45,449 nt of DNA, taken from an uncultured Verrucomicrobia subdivision 3 bacterium. GTDB lineage: Bacteria; Verrucomicrobiota; Verrucomicrobiia; Limisphaerales; UBA11358. A program made the position numbers and the translations under genes. This document shows positions 1 to 12,100 of this stretch, piece after piece. Location: positions 1-45,449 of the forward strand of contig CAIKKJ010000023.1 of assembly GCA_903827955.1 (NCBI GenBank), given 5' to 3'. The first letter of the stretch is position 1; the number at the start of each line of letters is the position of its first letter. The notes under the pieces were generated by a model. The model was not told where the DNA came from and made no database searches. It saw only the letters and a list, made by a program, of their open reading frames with translations.

Positions 1-2
1 GG

Positions 3-150
3 ATTAAAGATCGGTGTGCCCGCCAACCACGCAAACTGGGCAAACGAAACTGTGGTCAACGCCTGTGACGCGGGCGCGACGCCGGTGTTGTTCGTCGGGT
101 TCGGATCCAGCGTGTCGGCGATGGCCGAGGCGATGTTCGTGAACGTGCCG
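3..150 (-). pseudogene. Out-of-frame 3' continuation of the giant DUF11 repeat gene, cut by the left edge
   Basis: This is a short stretch in a different minus-strand frame from the giant ORF. It is open from the second copy of the 23-bp duplication to the window edge. It reads on exactly where the giant protein loses its homology: TNIASAIADTLDPNPTNN, then an A/V-rich link and AQFAWLAGTPIFN. The DPNPTNN end is the one closing most DUF11 units of this protein, so this is the genuine continuation. The stop of the giant ORF at 56-58 is therefore a consequence of the duplication. The rest of the protein, including its true C-terminus and any anchoring signal, lies outside the window. The frame assignment was checked codon by codon; its biological meaning is inference. 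Confidence 0.6.
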
Positions 151-3100
151 AGGCGATGTTCGTGAACGTGCCGAGGAACGGTGAGTTGACCGTGATGAAA
201 TAATTCGACGTGCTACCGACGTTGAGGAAAGCAATCTTCGGCCAGTGCACGATGCCGTTGCTGAACACGCCACCGCTCGTCGCGCTGACGAACATGAAAT
301 TCGTCGGCAACTGGTCGCTGGTAATCGCGTTGGACGCCACGCTCGGCCCGGCGTTGCTCAAGATGAGCGAATAGACAAAGTTGCTGCCCTGCACGGCGTT
401 CGTCGGACCGAACAACAGCACGATCAAGTCGGCGGACGGAACCACTTTCGTCGCCACACGCGCCTTGTTAAGCGAGCCGTTGTTATTCGTGAGATTCGGG
501 TCCGGCGTCGGCGAGGTCGCCAGCGCGATGTTGGTGAACTGGCCGCTCGCCGGTGCGGTGAGCGCGATAGTGTAGTTGACCGACGCGCCATTCGTCAGCG
601 TCAGCGCGCTCCACGTCACGACGTTGTTGCTGAATGTGTAGCTGCCGCTCGCCGTCTGAAGCGTCGCACCGGCGGGCAATTGATCTTTCACCACCACGTT
701 CGTCGCGGTGGACGGTCCGGCGTTCGTGGCGGTGATAACGTAATTCACCGTGCCACCGGCGGCGACATTCGTGCCACCGTCTTTGAACACTTGCACATCC
801 GCGGTCGCGGCGATGACGGTGCGCACCTGCGAGTTTGTCGCCGTGCCGTTGTTGTTCGTCGGGTTCGGGTCATACGCGTCGGAAGTCGCCGTGGCGAAGT
901 TCGTGAACGTGCCGCCTTCCAGCGAGACTGCGGTGAGCGTGAAGTTCGTCTTCGCATTCGCCGCGAGTTTGAAGACCGCCCAGCTCACGACATTGCTGAC
1001 CAACGAGGAGTTCGGCGGCGTCGCGCTGATGAAGGTGAAACCCGCCGGCAAAGTGTCGCTCACGATCACATTCGTCGCAGCAAACGTGCCGAGGTTCGTC
1101 ACCGTGATGGAATAAACGAGGTTCGAGCCAGCCGTGGAATTGGTCGGACCGGTCTTGAACACCGCGAGGTCGGCAATGACCGGCGTGCCAACGGTAATGC
1201 TGACCGTGGCCGTCGCGCTGTTTGCCGCGCCGTCGTTCACGCGGAAGGTGAACGTGTCGGTGCCGGTAAAATTATTTGCCGGCGTGTAAGTCACCGCGCC
1301 GGTGTTCGTGTCCAGCAGGCTCAATGCGCCGTTCCCCGGCGAACTGATGATGATGAACGTGAGCGGATCATTGTCTGGATCGCTGCCGGTAAGTGTGAGC
1401 GGCTTGGCGGTGTTGAACGGCGTTGAAGTGCTCTGCGCGTTCGCCACCGGCGGGCGATTCGTGACGTTCACGGTGATCAGCGCTGAATTCGTTCCACCAA
1501 ATCCATCGGTGATAGTGTAACCAATGAACGCCGTGCCGCTGAAATTATTTGCCGGTGTAAAGATCACGTTCGTGCCACTGATGTTGGCCGTGCCGTTCGT
1601 CGGGCTGACGGAAACTATCGTGAGCGCATCGCCGTCCAAGTCTGAATCATTCACCAAAACCGGCACGGTGATGGCAACATTTTTCGGCGTGCTGCCGGAG
1701 TCATCCACCGCGAGCGGCGGGCGGTTCGTGATGCTCGTCACGACCGGCGGACTGGTGTTGTTCGTCGGCGTGAGGTCAACCGTCGGCCCGCCAACCGTGG
1801 CGAAATTCGTCACTGCGCTGCGCGTCACGGCCTTGACCGTGAGCGTCAGATTGGTCGTCGCATTCAATGCGAGTGTGCCGAGGTTTGTCCAGATGACTTG
1901 GCTCGATGCGTTCGTCGTCACGAGCGGAACGGAACTCACAAAAACTATTCCCGCTGGCAAACTGTCCGTCACTGCGAAGTTCACGGCGCTGGACGGCCCA
2001 AGGTTCGTCACGGAAATCGTGTAGGTGAAGTTCAAGCCGAGCGCGCTGCTGGCCGCGCCGGACTTGCCGACTGCGAGATCCGCAATCGTCGTCACGGTGG
2101 TGGTCACCGGCGGCGTGACGTTGTTCGTTGGCACCGGGTCAGGTGTCGGCGAGCCGATGCTGGCGATGTTTGTCAGCGAACCGCTCGCTGGCGCAATCAC
2201 GGTGACGGTGAGATTGCTCGTCGCGCCGTTGGCCAGCGTGCCGAGGTTCCATGTCACGAGATTTCCATTGGTCGCGCCGTTGCCGCTGGCGCTGACGAAC
2301 GTGACGTTCGCCGGGAGCGAGTCGGTCACGATGACTCCCGTCGCGGTGGACGGGCCGCTGTTCGTGACGCTGAGGTTGTAAATCACGCTGCCGGTGGCGT
2401 TGACATTCGCGGGGCCGGTCTTCGTGATCGCCAGATTTGCGGAAGCGGCGACGGTGGTGATAACTTGCGCATTTGTCAGCGACCCGTTGTTGTTCGTCGC
2501 GTTCAAGTCGAGCGTCGTGTTGCTGCCGGAGGCGAGGTTCGTGAATGTGCCGCCTTCCAGCGCGAGCAGCGTGACCGTGAGATTCGTCGCGCCGTTCGCG
2601 GGCAGAACTGGAATTGTCCACGTCACCAAATTTCCATTCGTCGCGCCGTTGCCCGATGCACTAACGAACGTGTAGCCCGCCGCAATTTGGTTCGTCACAA
2701 CGACATTCGTCGCGCTGGCCGGGCCGAGGTTTGTGACGGCCACGGTGAACACCAAATTATTTCCGGCCACGCCGCTCGGCGGGCCGGACTGCTGCACGAG
2801 CAAGTCGGCGGTCGGTGTGACGCTGATGGTGATGGTGGCGTTCGAGCTGTTGTTCACGCCATTGTTGACGCGGAATACGAACGAGTCCGTGCCGGTGAAA
2901 TTATTTGTCGGCGTGTAAATCACCGCGCCGGTGTTGGTGTTCAGGCCAGTCAACGTGCCGCCGCTCGGCGCACTCACGATGATGAACGTCAGCGGTCGGC
3001 TCACCGGGTCAACGCCCGTGAGCGTGATGGGCAGCGCAACATTTTCTGTCGTGGACAACGTTTGCGGGAACGCGATCGGCGACTGGTTCGTGACGGTGAC

Positions 3101-6100
3101 GGTGATGACGGAAGAATTCGTGCCACCGATACCATCCGTGATCGTGTAACCGATGGTCGTCACGCCGACGAAGTTCAGCGTCGGAACGAACGTGACGTTC
3201 GTGCCGTTGATGTTAGCTGTGCCGTTCGTCGGACTAACCCCGATGATGCTCAACGTCCCACCCGGCGTGCGGACAACGTCGTTCGCCAGCGGCGATAACG
3301 TGTTCGTCGTATTCTCCGCCATGCTGGACGCGTCGGGATTCGCGAGCGGCGGAATGTTGGTGACCGTGACCGTGGCGACGGACGAATTCGTTCCGCCGAT
3401 GCCGTCGGTGATGGTGTAACCAATCGTGGCTGTGCCAAGGAAGTTCAACGTCGGAACAAACACGATGTTCGTGCCGTTGATGCTCGCCGTGCCGTTCGTC
3501 GGCGTGACGGAAACAATCGCGAGCGTTCCGTCCGGCGTGATGACCAGATCATTCACCAACACCGGCAAGGTGTTCGTGGTGTTCTCGGTCATGGCGTAGC
3601 TGTCCGGATTCGCGACCGGCGGACGGTTGGTCACGTTGATGGTGATGAGCGACGAATTGGTTCCGCCAATGCCATCCGTGATCGTGTAGCCGATGGTCGC
3701 TGTGCCGAGGAAATTCAGTGTCGGTGTGAAGATGACGTTCGTGCCACTGATGCTCGCCGTGCCGTTCGTCGGATTCAAACTCACGAGACTCAACGTGCCG
3801 CCGAGCGTGCGGAGCGTGTCGTTCGCCGTCGGGCTGAAAGTGTTCGTGGTGTTCTGCGCCATGCTGTAGCTGTCGGGATTCGCAATCGGCGGAATGTTCG
3901 TGACTGTCACGGTGATGACGGAGGAATTTGTGCCGCCGACGTTGTCGGTGATCGTGTAGCCAATCGTCGCGATACCAACGAAGTTCAGCGTCGGGACGAA
4001 AATCACGTTCGTGCCGCTGATGCTCGTCGTGCCATTGGTCGGCGTGATGGAAATAATTGTCAGCGAGCCGCCGGGCGTGCGGACAATGTCATTCACCAAC
4101 GGACTCAAGGTGTTCGTCGTGTTCTCGGTCATGCTCGCGCTGTCGGGATTCGCCAGCGGCGGGAAATTGGTGACGACTGTCACGACCGGCGGCGTGACGT
4201 TGTTTGTCGGCGTCGGGTCAGGCACCGGGCTGCCGCCGCTTGCGAAGTTTGTGAGTGAACCGCGCAGCGTGGAGATCACGGTCAGTTGTAAGTTGCTCGC
4301 GGTGTTCGCCGACAAATTTCCCAAATTCCAAATCACCTGGTTGCTCGCGTTCGTGGTTGTCAGCGGAGTGGAAGTCACGAACACCAAACCAACCGGCAAG
4401 CTGTCCGTCACAATCAAACTCGTCGCCGTCGAAGGCCCGCCGTTGCTCACGGTGATTTGATAATTGTAGTTCGTGCCAAAGATAATTCCCGCCGGGCCGG
4501 TCTTCAAAACACTCACGTCCGCCACCGGCGTCACCGAAGTGACGACGGGTGGCGACGTGTTGTTCAGCACGTTCGTGTCGCCCGTGGGCGAACTCACGTT
4601 CGCCACGTTCGTCATCGTCGTGCCGTTGTTCGGCGCGATCACAGTCAGGGTGAGGTTCGTCGCCTGTGACGCCGTCATCGTGCCGAGATTCCAAATCACA
4701 TTGCCGCCCAGATTCGCACCGCCTGCGGACGCGTTCGAGAAAGTGATTCCCACCGGCAGCGTATCCGTGACCGTCACGCTGTTCGCGCTCGACGGGCCGA
4801 AGTTTGTCACCGAGATCGTGTAACTAAACGTGCTCGCGGCACTCACCGAGACCGGCCCCGTCTTCGCGATCACCAAATCTGCCAACGGCGTCACCGTCGT
4901 GATGACCGGCGGCGTCACGTTATTCGTCGGCACCGGGTCAGGCGTCGGCGAGCCAGTTCTGGCGAAGTTCGTCAGCGAACCGCTGGCGGGCGCGGTCACA
5001 ATCAATGTCAGATTCGTCGTCTGCGCTGCAGCCAATGTTCCGAGTGACCAGATCACGTTGCCACCATTCGTCGCGCCGTTGCCGCTCGCGCTCACGAACG
5101 AAACTCCAACAGGCAACGCATCCGTCACCGTCACGCTGCTCGCGCTCGACGGACCGAAGTTCGTCACGGAAATCGTGTAGGTCAGATTGCTCTCCGCCAA
5201 CACGGAGGCTGCGGCGGTCTTGCCGATCCCGAGGTCAGCCACGGAGCTGACGTTCACTGTGATGACCGCACTCGAACTGCCGCCGCGTCCGTCGCTGATG
5301 GTGTAATTGATCGTCGTCGAGCCGTTCGTCGGCGTGAAAACCAGATTCGTCCCGCTGCCGCCGACGCTGACGATGCCGTTCGTCGTCGTCGCGGACGTGA
5401 TTGTCAGCGCGTCGCTATCCGGATCCGTGTCGTTGACGAGCGGAAGAATGGTCTGCGCTAAACCGTTCGTGCCGGACGCGGAGTCGTTGTTCGCCACCGG
5501 CGGACGGTTCGTGACGCTGATGAAAATAATTGCGCTAGCCGTGCCACCATTGCCGTCGCTGATCGTGTAGCCAACGGTCGCCGTGCCGAGGAAGTTTGCC
5601 GTGGGTGTGAAAAGCACATTGGTCGGCGTGAAACTCGCCGCGCCGTTCGTCGCGCTGGCGGCGGTGACGAAGAGCGCGTCGCCATTCGTGTCGAAGTCGT
5701 TGCCGAGCGGGAATACGGTAACGGCCACGTTGACCGGCGTGCCGGCGAAATCATCTTGCGCGACCGGCGCGAGGTTCAGCACGGTCGTCGTGACCGGCGG
5801 CGTAACGTTGTTCGTCGGAACTGGATCGCCCGTCGGCGAACCGGCGCTCGCGGTGTTCGTGACGCTGCCGCGCAACGGCGCGGTGACGGTGAGGCTCAAG
5901 TTCGTCGCGGCGTTCGCCGCGAGCGCGCCGAGATTCGTCCAAATTAACTGGCCACCGTTCACAATAAATCCGGTGGTCGCGGAGACCAACGTCACGTTCG
6001 CGGGCAGCGAATCGGTCACGGACAAATTCTGTGACGACGACGGGCCGCTGTTCGTCACGACGAGGTTGTAGATAAAATTCGTTCCCGGTGTCACGGTGGC

Positions 6101-9100
6101 CGGCGCAGTTTTCACGAGGCTCACATCGGCGAGCGGCGTCACGGTCGTCGTTACCGGCGGCGTGGTGTTGTTCGTCGGATTCGGATCATTCGTCGGCGGG
6201 CCAACGCTCGCGACGTTGGTCACGGAACCGCTGGCGGGCGCAATCACGGTCACGGTAAGGTTCGTCACCTGGTTGTTGCTCAACGTGGAAATGTTCCAGG
6301 TCACGATGCCGTTGTTGGTCGCGCCATTGCCGCTCGCGCTGACGAACGTGATGTTCGCCGGCAACGTGTCGGTCACGATAATGCTGCTCGCAGAAGACGG
6401 CCCGAGGTTCGTCACGGAAATGTTGTAGGTAAAGTTCGTCGCGGCGTTCACGGTGGCCGGGCCGGATTTTACAATCGCCAAATCAAATTGCGGCGTCACG
6501 GTCGTGATGACTGGCGGCGTGGTGTTGTTCGTCGGGTTCGGATCGTTCACCGGCGGACCGACGCTCGCGACGTTCGTCAACGAACCGCTCGTCGGCGCGG
6601 TCACGGTCACGGTCACATTCGTCACCTGATTGCTGTTCAACATCGCGATGCTCCACGTCACGATGCCGGAGTTGTTCGCGCCGTTGCCACTCGCGTTGAC
6701 AAACGTCACGCCGCTCGGCAACGCGTCCGTTACCGTCACGCTGCTCGCGCTGGACGGACCGAAGTTTGTTACGCTAATCGTGTAAGTAAGGTTGCTCACC
6801 GCCAGCACGGAAGCCGCGCCAGTCTTGCCGATTTGCAAATCAGACTGTGGTGTCACCGTCGTGATTACCGGCGGCGTGGTGTTGTTTAAGATGTTGGTGT
6901 CGAGCGTGGGCGAACTCACGTTGGCGACGTTTGTCAGCGTGCCGCTGGTCGGAGCCGTCACCAGAACAGTGAAGTTGGTTGCCTGATTGGCGGCCAAAGT
7001 GCCGAGGCTCCACGTCACGAGGCCGGAGCTGTTCACGCCACCGGCGGTCGCGCTCACGAAGAAAACGGTCGCCGGCAACGTGTCCGTGACCACGACGCTG
7101 CTCGCGAAAGACGGGCCGAAGTTGGTGACGAAAATTGAGTAAGTCAAATTGCTCGTCGCAATGACCGATGCAGGCGCGGTCTTGGCGATGACGAGATTTG
7201 CAATCGGTGTGACGGACGTGAACACCGGCGGGCTAGTGTTGTTCGTCGGATTTGGGTCACTCGTCGGCGAACCGGCGCTCGCGAGATTCGTGAGTGTTTG
7301 CAAGGTCAGCGGCGCAGTCACGGTGACGGTGAGCGTGGTGGCGGCGTTGGCGGCGAGCGAGCCGAGATTGGTCCAAACGAGCTGGCTACCGGTGAGCGTC
7401 GCGCCGGCGGTCGAGCTGACGAAGGTGGCGGTTGCGGGCAAATTATCCGTGACAGATAAATTCGCCGCGAGGCCGGGGCCGAAGTTGGTCACGTTGATGG
7501 TGTAATCAAAATTGGTCGCCGCATAAACGCTCGGCGCGCCGGTCTTGGTTACCGCGATGTCCGCCAAGGCTTGCACGTTCACAGTGATGACGGTGGAGTT
7601 CGTGCCGCCAATCCCGTCGGTAATCGTGTAGCCGATCGTCGCCGTGCCGGTGAAGCCGGGCGTGGGCGTGAAGATAATGTTCGTGCCACTGATGCTCGCT
7701 GTGCCGTTCGTCAGCGATACAGAAACGATGCTTAACGTGCCGCCGGGTGTGCGAACAATGTCATTTGTAAGCGGGCTGAGTGTGTTCGTGGAGTTCTGGA
7801 AAATCGTGTAGCCGTCTGGATTTGCGACTGGCGGAATGTTGGTCACAGTCACGGTGACAACAGTCGAATTCGTTCCGCCGATGCCATCAGTGATTGCGTA
7901 ACCAATCGTGGCCGTGCCGAGGAAATTCAGCGGAGGCGTGAACACGATGTTCGTCCCGCTGATGCTCGCCGTGCCGTTCGTCGGCGTGACGGAAACAATC
8001 GCGAGCGTTCCGCCCGGCGTGATGACCAGATCATTCACCAACACCGGCAAAGTGTTCGTCGTGTTTTCCGTCATCGTGTAAGTGTCCGGGTTTGCCAGCG
8101 GCGGAACATTGGTCACGTTGACCGTGATGACTGAATTGTTCGTGCCGCCGATGTTGTCGATGATGGTGTAGCCGATCGTGGCCGTGCCGATAAAATTGTT
8201 TGCCGGCGTGAACAGGACGTTGGTGCCGCCGATGATGGTCGCGGTTCCGTTCGTCGGACTGATGCTGACAATGCCGAGGACGCCGCCGATGGTGCGCACG
8301 ATGTCATTCAACAACGGCGTCAGCGTGTTGGTGGTGTTCTCCGCGACGCTGTAAGTATCCGGCAACGCCAGCGGCGGGACGTTCACGACGTTGATCGTGA
8401 TGTTGGTGCTGCTCGTGCCGCCGATGCCATCGGTGATGGTGTAAATCAACGTAGTAGCGCCGAGGAAATTTGTGGTTGGCGCGAACAACACCTGGTTGCC
8501 GGACACGGCGACGTGGCCGTTGGTGGTCGTGACGCTGACGAGACTCAAGGTTCCGCCGGGCGTTTGCACCAAATCATTCAGCAACGGACTCAAACCGTTG
8601 GTTGCGGCATTTTCGGCAACAAAGTAAGTGTCGGGATTCGCGAGCGGCGGAATGTTTGTCACCGTCACCGTGGCGACGGATGAATTCGTGCCACCGATGC
8701 CATCCGTGATCGTGTAACCAATCGTGGCCGTGCCGAGGAAGTTCAGCGTCGGGGTGAAGATGATGTTCGTTCCGCTGATGCTGGCCGCGCCGTTTGTCGG
8801 CGTAACGGAACTAATTGTCAGCGTGCCGCCGGGAGTGACGACGATGTCATTCACAAGCACCGATAAGGTATTTGTGGTGTTCTCCGTCATCGCGTAGCTG
8901 TCTGGATTCGCCACCGGCGGACGGTTCGTCACGCTGATGATGATGACGGCAAAATTCGTGCCGCCAAAACCGTCCGTGATGCCATAACCGACAGTTGCAG
9001 CGCCAAGGAAATTTGTGGCCGGCGTGAAGATTACATTTGTGCCATTGATACTGGCCGTGCCATTTGTCGGCGAAACAGAAATGATCGTGAGTGTATCACC

Positions 9101-12100
9101 GTCCGAGTCGGAGTCGTTCACCAAGACCGGAATCGCCACCGCGACATTTTCCGGCGCACTGGCGGAATCGTTTCCTGCCACCGGCGGACGATTCGTGACC
9201 GTGATCGCGATGAGCGCGAACGCCGTGCCGCCAGAGCCGTCCGAAATCGTGTAGCCGATGAACGCCGTGCCGAGGAAATTATTCGTCGGTGTGAACACCA
9301 CGTTTGTCCCACTGATGACGGCGAGGCCGTTCGTCGGACTAACAGAAATAATCGTCACCGCATCACCATCCGGGTCACTGTCGTTCACCAGCACCGGAAT
9401 CGTCACACTGACATTCTTCGGCGTGCTGCCGGAATCATTGACAGCGACCGGCGCACGGTTTGTCACCAAGATGCTGATGAGCGCAGAGTTTGTGCCGCCA
9501 AATCCGTCACTGATCCGATAGCCGATGAAAGTCGTGCCGAGAAAATTATTCGTCGGCGTGAACACCACGTTCGTGCCGACAATGTTCGCCGTGCCATTGG
9601 TCGGACTGACGCCAACCAGCGAAATCGGATTGCCGTCCGGGTCGCTGTCATTTGCCAGCGCGGGAATTGTGACCGCGACATTTTTTGGGGTGCTACCAGA
9701 GTCGTTCACCGCGACCGGCGGACGGTTCGTCACGCTGACGGTGATGGTGGAACCGGCCGTCCCGCCGATGCCGTCTGAGATCGTGTAATTTAGCAGCACC
9801 GTGCCGATGAAATTATTTGCCGGCGTGAACGCCACGGTCGTCGCGGTGAAACTGACGAAGCCGTTCGTCGTCGTCGCGCCAGTGACGATCAACGTTCCGC
9901 CGGGTGTCTGCACAGAGTCGTTACCGAGCGGGCTGAAGGTGTTTGTGGTGTTCTGCGCCATGCTGCCACTATCGGGATTCGCGAGCGGTGGAATATTCGT
10001 CACGGAAATTGTGATGAGTGATGAGTTGGTTCCGCCCACGTTATCCGTAATCGTGTAGCCAATCGTCGCCGTGCCGGTAAAATTCGCCGTGGGCGAGAAG
10101 CTGAAGTTAGTTCCGCCAATCAAGTTCGCCACGCCGTTCGTCGCGCTGAAAGAAACAATTATCAGCGAACCGCCGGGCGTGCGGACGACGTCATTCACCA
10201 GCGGCGCCAACGTGCTGCTGGTATTCTCGGTCATCGCGTAGCTGTCGGGGTTTGCCAACGGCGGGAAATTGGTGACGAGCGTCACGACTGGCGGCGTCAC
10301 GTTGTTCGTCGGCGTTGGGTCAGGTGTCGGACTGCCGCCGCTCGCGAAGTTCGTCAGCGATCCGCGCTGCGTCGAGATGACCGTCAACGTCAGATTGCTC
10401 GCGGTGTTCGCGGCCAAGCTGCCGATATTCCAGACGACCTGGTTGCTCGCATTCGTCGTTGTCAGCGGCGTGGAAGTCACGAACGCCAAACCCACCGGCA
10501 AACTATCGGTGACAATTAAACTCGTCGCCAGCGAAGGCCCGGCGTTACTCACGGTGATTTGATAATTGTAGTTCGTGCCGAAAATAATTCCCGCCGGGCC
10601 GGTCTTTGTGATGCTTACATCAACCAGCGGCGAAACGGTAGTGATGACGGGCGGATTGGTGTTGTTTAAAACATTCGTATCACCGGTTGGCGAACTCACA
10701 CGGGCAAGGTTCGTCAGCGTGATGCTGTTCGCCGGCGCGATCACGGTCAGCGTGAAATTCGTGGCTTGCAAGGCGGCGAGCGTGCCGAGATTCCAGACGA
10801 TATTGCCACCGAGGTTCGTGCCGCTGGCGGTGGCGTTCGAGAACGTCACACCATTCGGCAGGGCGTCCGTCACCGTCACGCTGCTCGCGGACGATGGGCC
10901 GAGGTTCGTCACCGAAATCGTGTAGCTGAAATTGCTCAACGCGTTCACCGACGCCGGGCCGGTCTTCGTGATCAACAAATCCGCCAGCGGCGTAACACTC
11001 GTGATGACCGGCGGGGTGACATTGTTTAACCCATTTGTGTCGGCAGTCGGCGCACCGACGCTGGCCGAGTTGGTCAACGTGCCGCTCGCGGGTGCAGTCA
11101 CCGTGACCGTCACGCTACTCGTCTGATTACTATTCAAAGTTCCAAGATTCCATGTCACCAAGCCGTTGTTATTCGTGCCGCCGCCAGTGGCGCTGACGAA
11201 GGTGACGTTGTTCGGCAACGTGTCCGTGACGGTCACGCTGCTGGCGGACGACGGACCGAAGTTGGTAACGGAAATCGTGTAAGTCAGGTTGCTCACGGCC
11301 AGCACGGAGGCAGGGCCGGTTTTCGCGATGCGCAAATCGGCGACAGGCGCGACGGTGATGGTGATAAGCGAGGTGGAAGCGCCGTTCACATTCGTCACGG
11401 TGTAACCGATGGTCGCGGTGCCGACGAAATAATTTGCAGGCGTAAACAAAATGTTCGTTCCGCCGATGATGCTCACGGTGCCGTTCGTGGCGGCGGCGTT
11501 CGTGATGGTCAGCGCGAAGCCACCAGGCGAATTGTCATTCAGCAACGGCAGGATGACGACCGGCACATTTTGCAAAGTGTTGGTGAAATCCGGCACGGCC
11601 ACAGGGGGGCTGTTGGTGTTGCCAAGACCGAAATAAAAATCAAAAAAGTTGTTTCCGTTAGTCGTCACGCCATTGCCAAGATTGACGGCGATCTGGTTGT
11701 CGTTCGTGCCCTGCGTGTCGCCAGTGCTGATGTAACCGGGCGAGTCAATTTCGCGGAGGACGTAGCGGCCGGGGGCGACGCCGGAGAAAAAGTAAGCGCC
11801 GTTCGTGGAGGTAAAGACGCTTTGCACGGCGGTTTCACCTGCATCCACGATGCCATTGGTGTTCAAGTCCTGGATGAGATCAACTTGCACGTTGGTCAAG
11901 CCGGTGTCGCCAGCCTGAAAAAAGCCGACGCCGTTCACATCATTCCAAACCGTGCCGTTGACGGTGGCGTAGTTCGCGGCAGGAATCTGATACTGGAAAA
12001 AATTTTGATTCGTGGCTGCCGTCAGTGAAGAGATGGTGACGGCCAGCCGGTTGTTCGCCGGGGCGGTTCCGGTATAGCCGGGCAAAATGGTTTCCACCAC

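Noticed and set aside
245-3298. Long plus-strand ORFs (up to 466 codons) opposite the giant gene
   Set aside because: They are Arg/Val-rich, lack recognisable domains and mirror the repeated codons of the real minus-strand gene; they are antisense shadows.
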